A DNA stretch of 64,000 nucleotides from Haliea sp. E1-2-M8 (GTDB lineage: Bacteria; Pseudomonadota; Gammaproteobacteria; Pseudomonadales; Halieaceae): contig NZ_JAUTDR010000011.1 of NCBI RefSeq assembly GCF_030649675.1, positions 62,001 through 126,000 of the forward strand. The letters run 5' to 3'. This document shows positions 26,424 to 34,629 of the stretch, piece after piece. The notes under the pieces were generated by a model. It was not told the origin of the DNA. It saw only the letters and a program-made list of their open reading frames with translations, and searched no databases. A program made the translations under genes and the position numbers. Position 1 is the first letter of the stretch, and each line of letters begins with the position of its first letter.

Positions 26424-27194
26424 ATGGGCAGAGTGGCAGGCAAGGTGGCGATCGTCACGGGCGGGGCCAGCGGCATGGGCAAGGCGGATGCGATCCTGCT
26501 GGCGCAGGAAGGCGCCGCGGTCGTGGTTGCGGACCTCAACGAAACCGACGGCAATGCCGTGGCTGAAAGCATTGGTGAGAAGGCCCGTTTCATGCGCCTG
26601 GATGTCACCGATGAAGATAACTGGCGCAGTGTGATTGCCGCTACCGTGGCCGAGTTCGGGCGCCTGGATATCCTGATCAACAACGCCGGACTGCTGACCG
26701 CGGCCTCGGTAGTGGACACCGATCTCGCGACCTTCCGCAAGGTGCAGGCCGTCAACTCAGAGGGGGTTTTCCTCGGTTGCAAGCACGCCATTCCGGCGAT
26801 GGAACAGAGCGGTGGCGGTTCCATCGTCAACATGTCTTCGGTGGCGGCGATGCAGGGCGTCTCCTTTGCCGCGGCCTACAGCGCCAGCAAGGGCGCCGTG
26901 CGCGCGCTCACCAAATCGGTGGCCATGTACTGCAAGGAAAAGGGCAACCGCATCCGCTGCAACTCGGTGCACCCGGACGGCGTCAGAACCCCCATGGTGG
27001 CAAAGCTGGCGATGGGCAAGGAAGCCGTGAGTGCGGAAGATCTGGCGTCCCTGCAGGGCAATAACATGTGCAACCCCGAGGACGTGGCCCACATGGTGCT
27101 GTACCTGGCCGCGGATGAATCCTGGTTCGTGAACGGCGCCGAGATGCTGATCGACAACTGCGCCACCATCACCCCGCCGATCGGGCTGTCCTGA
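26424..27194 (+). CDS. Short-chain dehydrogenase/reductase, hydroxysteroid-dehydrogenase-like
   Basis: Encodes a 256-aa classical SDR. ATG 26424 is chosen over an in-frame start 20 codons upstream because it has a GGGAG ribosome site and the standard length. Motifs: TGGASGMG, VADLNE (acidic residue, NAD preference), NNAG, NMSSVAAMQG and YSASK. The C-terminal EKGNRIRCNSVHPDGVRTPM stretch resembles 3-alpha/20-beta-hydroxysteroid and cyclopentanol dehydrogenases. It is nine bases upstream of an EthD-like gene, so the two are probably co-transcribed. Steroid substrate is an inference from the neighbourhood. Confidence 0.9.
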   Translation: MGRVAGKVAIVTGGASGMGKADAILLAQEGAAVVVADLNETDGNAVAESIGEKARFMRLDVTDEDNWRSVIAATVAEFGRLDILINNAGLLTAASVVDTDLATFRKVQAVNSEGVFLGCKHAIPAMEQSGGGSIVNMSSVAAMQGVSFAAAYSASKGAVRALTKSVAMYCKEKGNRIRCNSVHPDGVRTPMVAKLAMGKEAVSAEDLASLQGNNMCNPEDVAHMVLYLAADESWFVNGAEMLIDNCATITPPIGLS

Positions 27195-27203
27195 GGAGCG
27201 ACC

Positions 27204-27917
27204 ATGGAAAAGGTAATCTTTTGCCTGTGGCGCCAGGACGCGGTTGCGGCGGATGACTTCGGGGCAGGCCTGCGGCAGCAGTTGGTGCCGCAGCTGGAGG
27301 CTCTCCCGGCGCTGCGCGGGCTGCGGCTGGCGGTAGCCGACGGCGCGGTCGCAGCGGCCGCGGACAAGCGCATGCAGACAACCGGCCCGTTGCCCGACGC
27401 GCTGCTGTCCCTGTGGCTGGATGACGCCTGGCGGCGGCCGGATCCCGCAGCGCTGGCGCCGGAACTGGTAGCCCGTAGCTGCGCCTGGCTGGTGGCCGAG
27501 GCCGAGCCCCTTGTGAATACCACGCAGCTTCCCGGCGCAGACGCCCGGGTGCCGGGCTTTTGTCAGGTGGCGCTACTGCAGCGGCCGCCGCGCCTGGACG
27601 AGCAGACCTGGCTCGGAATCTGGAAGGGCAGCCACGGCCGGGTCGCGATCGACACCCAGTCCACGTTCGCCTATCGCCAGAATCTGGTGGTGTGCGCGCT
27701 GGACGCGGATGCACCGCTGCTGCACGCCGTCGTCGAGGAAAACTTCCCCGACGCGGCAATGACATCCAGGCATGAATTCTATGCGGCGGCGGACGATGCC
27801 ACCCTCACCGCCAACGAGGCCGCGATGATGGAGAGCTGCGCCCGCTTCATTGACTTCGACAAGATCGATGTCGTGCCGATGAGTGAGTACCTGTTCAGCG
27901 CTGCTGCAGCGCCCTGA
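27204..27917 (+). CDS. EthD-like dimeric alpha/beta-barrel protein
   Basis: Encodes a 237-aa protein with GAGGAG before its ATG. It appears to contain two ferredoxin-like halves; the second has the EthD-type segment [20 protein letters not shown] followed by WKGSHG and a [10 protein letters not shown] strand. EthD-fold proteins occur in ether and steroid degradation loci, mostly without known activity. It follows an SDR by nine bases. The 3' end overlaps htpX tail to tail by 23 bases, so the coding ends share sequence. Confidence 0.75.
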   Translation: MEKVIFCLWRQDAVAADDFGAGLRQQLVPQLEALPALRGLRLAVADGAVAAAADKRMQTTGPLPDALLSLWLDDAWRRPDPAALAPELVARSCAWLVAEAEPLVNTTQLPGADARVPGFCQVALLQRPPRLDEQTWLGIWKGSHGRVAIDTQSTFAYRQNLVVCALDADAPLLHAVVEENFPDAAMTSRHEFYAAADDATLTANEAAMMESCARFIDFDKIDVVPMSEYLFSAAAAP

Positions 27918-28776
27918 TCCGGTCCTCCAGTGGCGGGTGCGAGCGAAACAGCCCGGACAGTCCCTCCTTCAGCTGTTCGCTGATGCCGAAGGCGGTCAGC
28001 TCACCGGGCAGGTCCTGGGGCAGGCCCTGCTCCGCCCGCAGCCGCTGCAGGGCGCCGATCATTGCCGCATTGCCCGCCAGGCTGGCGCCGGCGGCGTCCG
28101 CCCGGTACTCGCGCCAGCGCGAGAACCAGAACACGATCATGCTGGCGAGGATGCTGAGTACTATCTGGGCGACGAACGACACCACGTAGTAACCGATGCC
28201 GTAGCCGCGCTCGGTCTTGAAGATCACCCGGTCCACTGTATGGCCGATAATCCGCGCGAAGAACAGTACAAAGGTGTTGATCACCCCCTGGATCAGGGTG
28301 AGGGTCACCATGTCGCCGTTGGCGACGTGACCGATTTCATGGGCCATGACGGCGCGGGCTTCGTCGCGACTGAAGCGCTGCAACAGGCCGCTGCTAACGG
28401 CGACTAACGCCGCGTTGCGGTTCCAGCCGGTGGCGAAGGCGTTTGAGGCCTCGGATGGGAAAATACCGACCTCGGGCATGCCGATGCCGGCCTCCCCGGC
28501 AAGTTCGCGCACAGTCTCTACCAGCCACTGTTCGTCGCGGGTACGCGGATTTTCAATGATCCGGGTCCCGGTGCCGCGCTTTGCCATCCACTTGGACAGG
28601 AACAGGGAGATCAGGGAGCCCCCAAAGCCGAACAAGGCGCAGAAGATCAGCAGTGAGCCCAGGTTCAGGTCCACGCCATTGTCGGCGAGGATACCGTCCA
28701 GCCCCAGCAGGCTGAAGATAAGACTGACCAGTACCAGCACGGCAACGTTGGTGGCCAGGAAAAGCAGGATTCTCAT
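27895..28776 (-). CDS. htpX: Membrane metalloprotease HtpX
   Basis: Encodes a 293-aa M48B zinc protease of the inner membrane, the same length as Escherichia coli HtpX. Two N-terminal helices (about residues 3-25 and 38-60) precede the catalytic domain. The zinc motif is VMAHEIGH with H146, E147 and H150; the third ligand Glu lies in [11 protein letters not shown]. Two further helices follow the active site. HtpX degrades misfolded membrane proteins with FtsH. It is last in a cluster with two small proteins, a VWA protein and a membrane J-protein. Confidence 0.97.
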   Translation of the reverse strand: MRILLFLATNVAVLVLVSLIFSLLGLDGILADNGVDLNLGSLLIFCALFGFGGSLISLFLSKWMAKRGTGTRIIENPRTRDEQWLVETVRELAGEAGIGMPEVGIFPSEASNAFATGWNRNAALVAVSSGLLQRFSRDEARAVMAHEIGHVANGDMVTLTLIQGVINTFVLFFARIIGHTVDRVIFKTERGYGIGYYVVSFVAQIVLSILASMIVFWFSRWREYRADAAGASLAGNAAMIGALQRLRAEQGLPQDLPGELTAFGISEQLKEGLSGLFRSHPPLEDRIRALQQR

Positions 28777-28806
28777 GTTCGTATTGCGCCTCGTAAGGGT
28801 AGTTGT

Positions 28807-29121
28807 TCAAGCCCCGGTTTGACCGTCAACCAGCGCTTCGTGTTCCGTTCCTGCAGCCACGTTGGGCTCGTCCGGCGCGGTCGGCTGGGGCAGGGGGTTG
28901 TTGCTCGGCTCGAGCAGCGGCTCGCCGCGATCGTCCACCGCTGCGGTGACAACCTCGCCGCGCAGGTCCACATCCTTGCTGCTGAGCTCGAACAGCAGGT
29001 TGACCGCCTCGTCCTGGTGCTTCAGGCGTTGTGCCGCCCGGGCGTCGCGGCCGTCAATCCAGGCCTTGCTCTTGCCCCAGTAGTGGCCCAGCTGGTTGCG
29101 GATAACAAATACGTCGCTCAT
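28807..29121 (-). CDS. Conserved-looking hypothetical protein, 104 aa
   Basis: Starts at ATG 29121. The N-terminal 55 residues look like a compact domain (VFVIRNQLGHYWGK, then IDGRDARAAQRLKHQDEAVNLLFELSSKDVDLRGE). The rest is Pro/Glu/Ala-rich and probably disordered. No signal peptide or membrane segment. It lies between the J-protein gene (49 bases upstream) and htpX (30 bases downstream), all on the minus strand. I do not recognise a named family, and the function is unknown. Confidence 0.8.
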   Translation of the reverse strand: MSDVFVIRNQLGHYWGKSKAWIDGRDARAAQRLKHQDEAVNLLFELSSKDVDLRGEVVTAAVDDRGEPLLEPSNNPLPQPTAPDEPNVAAGTEHEALVDGQTGA

Positions 29122-29170
29122 GGTAAACCGTGTTCCTCTGTGGTGGTGTGGGAGTGTAGTGTCCGGCGCG

Positions 29171-29887
29171 TCAGCCGAGCAGAAAATCCTTTGCCTGGTT
29201 GACCTTGGCGGCCAGGTAATCATTGCCGCCGCGGTCCGGGTGCAGCTTCTGCATCAATTTCCGGTGCGCCTGGACAATGTCCTCGTCACTGGCATTGTCC
29301 TCGAGGCCCAGTACCGCCAGCGCCTCGGCGCGGGACAGTCCGCTGCCGGTGTCCGGTGCTGCCTGCTGTTGCCTGCCGAAGTCGGCTTCCCCGGGAAAGC
29401 GTTGCTCCAGATAACTGAGCAGCAATTGCACGGAGTCGTTGTCTTCCTGTTGGCAGTAGCGCAGAAGGTCCTCCAGCTGACTGCGATCCAGCTCATCCAG
29501 CCGCCAGTCCTGCAGTGGTCCGCGCAGCACTTCGCCGCTGAGCTTGCCGGACTCGTGGTCCAGATGCATCCGCAGGATGGCTGATTCCACGGTGGAGTGC
29601 TGGCCCGGCCCCGCAGCGCTCGCCTTGTTGCGCAGGGAAGACAACATGGGAAACAGACGGATCAGCAGCGGCAGCAGCTGGCGCGCGCCGACCAGCAGGC
29701 CGGTCAGCGCGGCGCCGACCCAGTGCATGCGCCCGGTCAGGGTCAGGAACACTACGGCACCCACGGCAATGACGATGCCCAGCTTCAGGTACTGGGCCTT
29801 GCGCTGGTGGGGGGGCAGGGCCTGGGCGCGGATGAACAGGATGTAGAGGGCGAGCGCGATGGCCAGCAGCAGCAAGAGTTTCGGCAC
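29171..29887 (-). CDS. Membrane-anchored J-domain co-chaperone with C-terminal J domain
   Basis: Encodes a 238-aa protein. Hydrophobic segments at about residues 3-18 and 34-75 anchor it. The C-terminal ~55 residues form a J domain, with EALAVLGLEDNASDEDIVQ leading to HPD at 216-218. The end HPDRGGNDYLAAKVNQAKD closely resembles the mitochondrial Pam18/Tim14 J domain and lacks the usual fourth helix and Gly/Phe region. J proteins stimulate DnaK-type ATPases, so this would recruit DnaK to the membrane. It is nine bases after a VWA gene. Confidence 0.88.
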   Translation of the reverse strand: MPKLLLLLAIALALYILFIRAQALPPHQRKAQYLKLGIVIAVGAVVFLTLTGRMHWVGAALTGLLVGARQLLPLLIRLFPMLSSLRNKASAAGPGQHSTVESAILRMHLDHESGKLSGEVLRGPLQDWRLDELDRSQLEDLLRYCQQEDNDSVQLLLSYLEQRFPGEADFGRQQQAAPDTGSGLSRAEALAVLGLEDNASDEDIVQAHRKLMQKLHPDRGGNDYLAAKVNQAKDFLLG

Positions 29888-29895
29888 GTCGGTCC

Positions 29896-30582
29896 TCAGG
29901 GCTTGAGTTGTTGGAGCAGCAGTTTAGCACCCTCCCCGGGGTTATTCTCCAACGCAGCCCGGCCGCCCGCGGCATAGCGCGCCACGGCTCCCAGCAGTTC
30001 CGCCAGGGTGTGGGCGCTGCTATGATCGAACCGCGCCCAGGCACCACCGCTGAGTTTTGCCATACTCTGGAAAGTGCTGCGCACCAGGGGGTCGTCGCCC
30101 TCCTGAAAGAGGAATAGCGGCAATTTCAGCAGCCCGCACTGTCCCGCCTGGTTGCACAGGCTGTCGGGCAGCTCCTCTACGGCGTCGCCAATAAAAACGA
30201 GCGCACGCACCGGCGTTTCCCGGTGTATCCTTTGGGCGTGGCGCAACAGGCGGCCGATCTGGGTATGCCCACCCTCGCAGCTCACCGTCGCCATCTGGCT
30301 GGCGAGGGCCTGGGCGTCGCGCAACCAGGGGCTGGCGTGGAATTCCTGAAAGCCACGGTAGTAGCAGAGCTGGATCGAGAGTGAGGCTATGCGGCCAGCG
30401 CTTGCGAACATGTCGGACTGGAGTTGACGGGCTACGGCCCAGGTGGGCTCGCGACTGGCGGTGGCATCGATGGCAAACAGGAGACGTGGATGCTTGTCCG
30501 CAAACGTGGCCACCGCCTTGCTCTTGCTGAGGAAGGCCTGTATGTCAGTGCTGCTGGCCTTGCGGGCAGGGGGTTTTGCCAT
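29896..30582 (-). CDS. VWA-like domain protein
   Basis: Encodes a 228-aa protein without signal peptide. A von Willebrand A-type fold is suggested by the MIDAS-like RLLFAIDATASREP (D39, T41, S43; the usual DxSxS has Thr at the middle position). SCEGGHTQIGRLL and ALVFIGDAVEELP supply the later metal-site elements. It lies in a minus-strand run: 63-aa gene, this gene, J-protein, 104-aa gene, htpX, with gaps of 12 and 9 bases around it. VWA proteins often act as scaffolds for AAA+ or chaperone systems. The partner here is unknown. Confidence 0.78.
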   Translation of the reverse strand: MAKPPARKASSTDIQAFLSKSKAVATFADKHPRLLFAIDATASREPTWAVARQLQSDMFASAGRIASLSIQLCYYRGFQEFHASPWLRDAQALASQMATVSCEGGHTQIGRLLRHAQRIHRETPVRALVFIGDAVEELPDSLCNQAGQCGLLKLPLFLFQEGDDPLVRSTFQSMAKLSGGAWARFDHSSAHTLAELLGAVARYAAGGRAALENNPGEGAKLLLQQLKP

Positions 30583-30594
30583 GGGAGTTTGAGG

Positions 30595-30786
30595 CTAGTG
30601 CCGACGCTCCAGCTTGCCGAGGCGCTCCAGTTCGGCGAGGTAGTGGCGGCGTTCCGCGAGCTCGGCAATGGCCTTTTGCAGGCTGCCCTCGTCGAGAGCC
30701 TGGTTGTTTTCCTGGCCGGCAACGATGCGCCAAAGCTTGCGGCTGCACAACTCGCCCGGGTCGAAAGTGGTGTTATGTGTTGTCAT
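30595..30786 (-). CDS. Small hypothetical protein, 63 aa
   Basis: ATG 30786 has AAGGA about nine bases upstream; a much longer in-frame reading extends upstream into the msrA region and is not credible. The product starts MTTHNTTFDPGELCSRKLW and ends in a charged helix (ALDEGSLQKAIAELAERR, HYLAELERLGKL) that could form a short coiled coil. Soluble, no signal. It is 12 bases upstream of the VWA gene and divergent from msrA. No family recognised. Confidence 0.65.
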   Translation of the reverse strand: MTTHNTTFDPGELCSRKLWRIVAGQENNQALDEGSLQKAIAELAERRHYLAELERLGKLERRH

Positions 30787-30993
30787 GTTTTGATTCCTTC
30801 TCATCAGCAGCTGAGACCGCCGCCGCTGGTAATGGTTCGCGGCCTGGCGGTTCCGGGATTGCTGCAGACTAGGGCAAAAATGTGACAGCTCTATGGCGCA
30901 GCTGAAAACTGTCCCGCTCATGAGCTTACACCGGCTACACCGGGGAGGGGAAGGGCAGTACACTGAAGCCTGTGCTTTATAGAGGTCACAAGA

Positions 30994-31659
30994 ATGAGCC
31001 TGTTTGAGATTCGCAAGAAACGCGCCATACCCACTGCCGACTCGGCCCTGCCCGGCCGGTCGGCGCCGATGCCGGTGCCGGCCGCACATTATGTCAATAC
31101 CAACCCGCTGTCCGGGCCGTTCCCGGCGCATCTGCAGCAGGCGGTGTTTGGCATGGGCTGCTTCTGGGGCGTGGAGCGCCTGTTCTGGCTGTTGCCCGGG
31201 GTTTTCACCACGGCGGCCGGCTACGCCGGCGGCCATACCCCCAACCCCACCTACCAGGAAGTGTGCAGCGGCCAGACCGGCCACACCGAAGCGGTGCTGG
31301 TGGTGTTCGATCCAGCGCGCATCAGCTATACCGAGCTGTTGCAGCATTTCTGGGAAGGTCACGACCCCACCCAGGGCATGGGCCAGGGCAATGACCTCGG
31401 CACCCAGTATCGCTCGGCGATCTACACCTTCGGCACGGAACAGCAGCAGCAGGCTGAACTCAGCCGCGAGCAATTCCAGGCCGCTCTGGATCGCGCCGGT
31501 TACGGCGCCATCACCACCGAGATTCTGCCCGCACCCCCCTTCTACTATGCCGAGGAGTATCACCAGCAGTATCTGGCCAAGAATCCGGGTGGTTACTGTG
31601 GCCTGGGTGGCACTGGCGTGTCCTGTCCGGCGGGGCTTGCCACTGGTAGTGTAAGTTGA
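30994..31659 (+). CDS. msrA: Peptide methionine-S-sulfoxide reductase MsrA
   Basis: Encodes a 221-aa repair enzyme that reduces methionine-S-sulfoxide. The active-site motif is GMGCFWG with Cys56. Substrate-binding [21 protein letters not shown] and [19 protein letters not shown] follow. Resolving cysteines are C202 and C211 in [12 protein letters not shown]. The N-terminal extension of about 48 residues before the catalytic core is typical of the longer E. coli-type MsrA. GAGG lies 11 bases before the ATG. It is divergent from the VWA/J-protein/htpX cluster. Confidence 0.97.
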   Translation: MSLFEIRKKRAIPTADSALPGRSAPMPVPAAHYVNTNPLSGPFPAHLQQAVFGMGCFWGVERLFWLLPGVFTTAAGYAGGHTPNPTYQEVCSGQTGHTEAVLVVFDPARISYTELLQHFWEGHDPTQGMGQGNDLGTQYRSAIYTFGTEQQQQAELSREQFQAALDRAGYGAITTEILPAPPFYYAEEYHQQYLAKNPGGYCGLGGTGVSCPAGLATGSVS

Positions 31660-31753
31660 ACCAGCCGCAGCAATCCGGCGGCGCGGAACAGGCTTCTCCA
31701 GTCGCGGTAATTTGCCGCCTTGCTGTAACGCCTGAAAGGCTGCTTTAATCTGG

Positions 31754-31777
31754 ACTAATTGTCGTTAGTGACTAGCG
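31754..31777 (+). promoter_or_regulatory. Overlapping inverted repeats upstream of the TonB receptor
   Basis: Two overlapping symmetric elements lie 37-60 bases before the receptor start: ACTAA-N6-TTAGT at 31754-31769, and TAGT-g-ACTA with flanking CG/CG at 31763-31777. They sit in an AT-richer patch where a promoter would be expected, though I cannot pick confident -35/-10 hexamers. They could be operator half-sites for substrate-responsive regulation of the receptor. Weak evidence. Confidence 0.3.
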
Positions 31778-31814
31778 CAAGCGAAACATAACAATAAACA
31801 GAGAGGTACGGTTG

Positions 31815-34280
31815 ATGTTGAAGCGTGGTGCAAGGCCTTCGTCTGTGATGTCCGTAGCGGTGCTGGCCGCGCTTGTGAGCACTGTTCCGGTGCCGGTGCT
31901 GGCCCAGGGAATGGTGCTTGAGGAGGTCATGGTCACGGCTCGCAAGCGTGCGGAGAGCCTGCAGGAGGCTCCGCTGGCGGTAACGGCACTGGACGCAACG
32001 GCACTGCGTGAGGCCGGTGTCCGCAATCTGGCGGATCTGAACAGCCTGGCACCCAATATCGACGTGGTCGAAGCCAACGGCGCGGCGCCTCTCGCCAGCG
32101 TCTACATACGAGGTGTCGGCCAGCGCAATACCGGTGAGAACATTGATTCCGGGGTCGGCATTTACATCGATGACATCTATCTGGGGCGTCCCGATGGTGC
32201 CCTGCTTGATCTGAACGACATCCAGTCGGTACAGGTGCTGCGCGGCCCTCAGGGCACCCTGTTCGGCAAGAACACAACGGGCGGCGCCCTGGTCTTCACC
32301 ACCAACAAGCCAGTCGAGGAATTCGAGGGCTCGGTGGGCGTCCGGGTGGGCAACTACGACCGCCTCGATACCGAGTTTGTCCTCAACCTGCCGCTGACAG
32401 ATACCCTGTGGACGCGCTTTTCCGGGGTTACCCGCAAACGCGACGGGCATATCGAGAACCTTTTCGACGGCAAGGACTACATGGACGAGGACCGCCAGAG
32501 CATCATCTGGCAGACCCGCTGGGCCGCCAGCGACGATCTCACACTGGATCTCAACCTGAACTGGGCCGATACCGACCAGCGCATGCGGCCCATGAAATGC
32601 ATCAATGTTAACGATGATGGTTGGCAGGCAACGCTGTTCAACGCGCTGGCAATTGGCCCCGCCACGGGCCGTACCCTCGCGGACTTCTGTCAGGATTCCA
32701 CCGAGGCGGGTGGGGGCGATCCGCGCACAGTCATTTCCGACCTCGGCGGTGAATACAAGGCCGAGAACCGGGGTGCCTCTCTGGTGGCCGAATGGGCCCT
32801 CAGCCCCGACCTCTCGCTCAAGAGCATCAGCGGTTACCGCTACACCGAGGCCTCGCAGAATGACGAGCTGGACCACACGGGTATCCCTTTCCTGCACCGC
32901 ACCAATACCGTGCACCCGCAGGGTGGCGCTGGCGAAAGCGACCAGTACAGCCAGGAGTTCCAGCTGATCGGCAGTGCTTTCGACGACCGCCTGCAGTATG
33001 TGACTGGCCTGTACTGGTTCGAGGAGGAGAGCAAGGGGCGCCAGAGCATCAGCTTCCTGGGACCCTTCGAGCCCGCCATCGCCAACCTGTTCTTTCTCAA
33101 TCTCTCCGCGGACACCCAGACCGCCAACAATGATGCGGTGGCGGCCTACGCCCAATTGGAGTGGGAGTTGACCCCAGAGTGGCGTGCAACCCTGGGCTTG
33201 CGTTACACCGACGAGAGCCGTGAGCTCAAGATCCAGGATCTGGCGATCGACCCGGCTACCCTGGATCTCAACGGCGGTCCGGCCATTCCCGTGGGCGGTG
33301 GCCTGTTTGTGGTCCAGCGTCCCGGCTTCGAATATAACCCCGCGTTCAGCTTCGTTGAGGCCGGCGTGCGCCAGCGCAAGGTCTCGAATAACGATGTTAC
33401 GCCGATGGCCAGCATCCAGTACCTGATCGGCGAGAACCGCGTTCTGGACCAGGGTAGCCTGTACCTGACCTACAGCGAAGGGTTCCTGTCCGGCGGTCTG
33501 TCCGAGTCTCCGACCGGTGAACTGGAGCGCTTCGAACCCGAGGAAGTCGAGAATATCGAACTGGGTTTCAAACTCGATCTGCTGCAGCGCCGCCTGCGCC
33601 TCAACGGAGCCCTGTTCTACACGGACTACACCAATCGGCAGCTCACCACCCTGGTGATCAACCCTGAAGTCAATTCACCTTCACCGGCGACCATCAACGC
33701 GGCCGAATCCACCATCAAGGGCTTTGAGCTGGAGAGCACCTGGCTGGCCACGGACAACCTGATCATCGGCTTCAATGCCACCATCACCGATGGTGACATC
33801 AAGGAGTTCATGGACGAGCAGATCACGATTGCCGATGCCTCCGTAGCCCCGGGCCCCGGCTGTGTACGTGCCAACCTGACCCTGCTGCAGGTCGATTCCT
33901 GCCCCAATGACCGGTCCGGTGAAAACCTGCCGCGGCTGGCCGAGCAGAGCTATCTGCTGTCTGCCCAGTACAACCTGGAAACAGCCTACGGCACCTTCAC
34001 GCCGCGGCTGCAGGGGAGCTGGAAGTTCGACATGGAGTTCTGCTTCGACGCGCTCAGCTGCACCACCGGCCTCTGGTTTGAGGACGAGCAGTTCGAGCTG
34101 AGCGCCCGCCTGGGGTGGGTCTCCCCGGATGAGCGCTGGGTCGGCTCCCTGTTCGGCACCAACCTGACCGACGAGGACTACCTCAACGGCGGCACTGCGC
34201 TGGTGGAGTCCTCGGGGACCGGCGGCTACGCGGTGGCGCCGCCGCGGATGTATGGCGCGGAGATCCAGTACCGGTTCTGA
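31815..34280 (+). CDS. TonB-dependent outer-membrane receptor
   Basis: Encodes an 821-aa receptor from ATG 31815 (TTG just before it is less likely), with GAGAGG upstream. Signal peptide of about 30 residues ends VPVLA before Q. The TonB box VLEEVMVTA (about 34-42) is followed by the plug domain with YIRGVGQRNTGENIDSGVGIY and VLRGPQGTLFGKNTTGGAL. The 22-strand barrel runs to a C-terminal Phe (YGAEIQYRF). No siderophore or B12 genes adjoin it. This receptor branch is common in marine degraders of steroids and aromatics. Substrate unknown. Confidence 0.95.
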   Translation: MLKRGARPSSVMSVAVLAALVSTVPVPVLAQGMVLEEVMVTARKRAESLQEAPLAVTALDATALREAGVRNLADLNSLAPNIDVVEANGAAPLASVYIRGVGQRNTGENIDSGVGIYIDDIYLGRPDGALLDLNDIQSVQVLRGPQGTLFGKNTTGGALVFTTNKPVEEFEGSVGVRVGNYDRLDTEFVLNLPLTDTLWTRFSGVTRKRDGHIENLFDGKDYMDEDRQSIIWQTRWAASDDLTLDLNLNWADTDQRMRPMKCINVNDDGWQATLFNALAIGPATGRTLADFCQDSTEAGGGDPRTVISDLGGEYKAENRGASLVAEWALSPDLSLKSISGYRYTEASQNDELDHTGIPFLHRTNTVHPQGGAGESDQYSQEFQLIGSAFDDRLQYVTGLYWFEEESKGRQSISFLGPFEPAIANLFFLNLSADTQTANNDAVAAYAQLEWELTPEWRATLGLRYTDESRELKIQDLAIDPATLDLNGGPAIPVGGGLFVVQRPGFEYNPAFSFVEAGVRQRKVSNNDVTPMASIQYLIGENRVLDQGSLYLTYSEGFLSGGLSESPTGELERFEPEEVENIELGFKLDLLQRRLRLNGALFYTDYTNRQLTTLVINPEVNSPSPATINAAESTIKGFELESTWLATDNLIIGFNATITDGDIKEFMDEQITIADASVAPGPGCVRANLTLLQVDSCPNDRSGENLPRLAEQSYLLSAQYNLETAYGTFTPRLQGSWKFDMEFCFDALSCTTGLWFEDEQFELSARLGWVSPDERWVGSLFGTNLTDEDYLNGGTALVESSGTGGYAVAPPRMYGAEIQYRF

Positions 34281-34337
34281 TTCGGACCAGCTGGTTAATG
34301 CCGGCGAGAGTGCCGGAGAGCCACGGCAGGGTAATGG

Positions 34338-34581
34338 GACACGCCGTTAATACGTCCATGTAGGCTCGGTGACGGCATCCATGCCGTCAACGGTCCCAGT
34401 ACCCCGCCATGACTCCCCGGCACCGGTGGCTACTCGGTGGCGCCTCGTTGGTCTAAAACAAGGCCGCCGAGGATCGAAGCTCCTCTGGTTGGTAGCGGGC
34501 GGGGGAGCGGCCGGTGCACCCGCGACTCCTGACAGCATGGATGCTGTCAAGAAGCCTACAGGGACGTATCCACGGCGTGTC
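34338..34581 (+). mobile_element. 244-bp MITE-like element with long imperfect terminal inverted repeats
   Basis: The outer 29 bases at 34338-34366 and 34553-34581 are inverted repeats with 26 of 29 matches (GACACGCCGT...ATACGTCC...TGTAGGCT). Just inside each arm is a perfect 20-bp hairpin: TGACGGCAT-CC-ATGCCGTCA at 34370-34389 and TGACAGCAT-GG-ATGCTGTCA at 34530-34549. The two halves mirror each other over about 52 bases, while the centre (34390-34529) carries no credible gene. It fills most of the 349-base gap between the converging receptor and rsmE genes; the rest of that gap shows nothing else. I recall similar GACACGCCGT repeats in marine gammaproteobacteria. Confidence 0.75.
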
Positions 34582-34629
34582 GCGGGTGGATCGGTCGCGC
34601 CCTCGCCCAGCAACGCACCATATCAAGAC

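Noticed and set aside
30595-31563. 322-codon minus-strand ORF spanning the msrA region
   Set aside because: Most of it is antisense to msrA; only the last 63 codons, with their own ATG and ribosome site, are credible.
31755-33155. 466-codon minus-strand frame in the TonB receptor
   Set aside because: Shadow of the receptor gene; no motif, no ribosome site.
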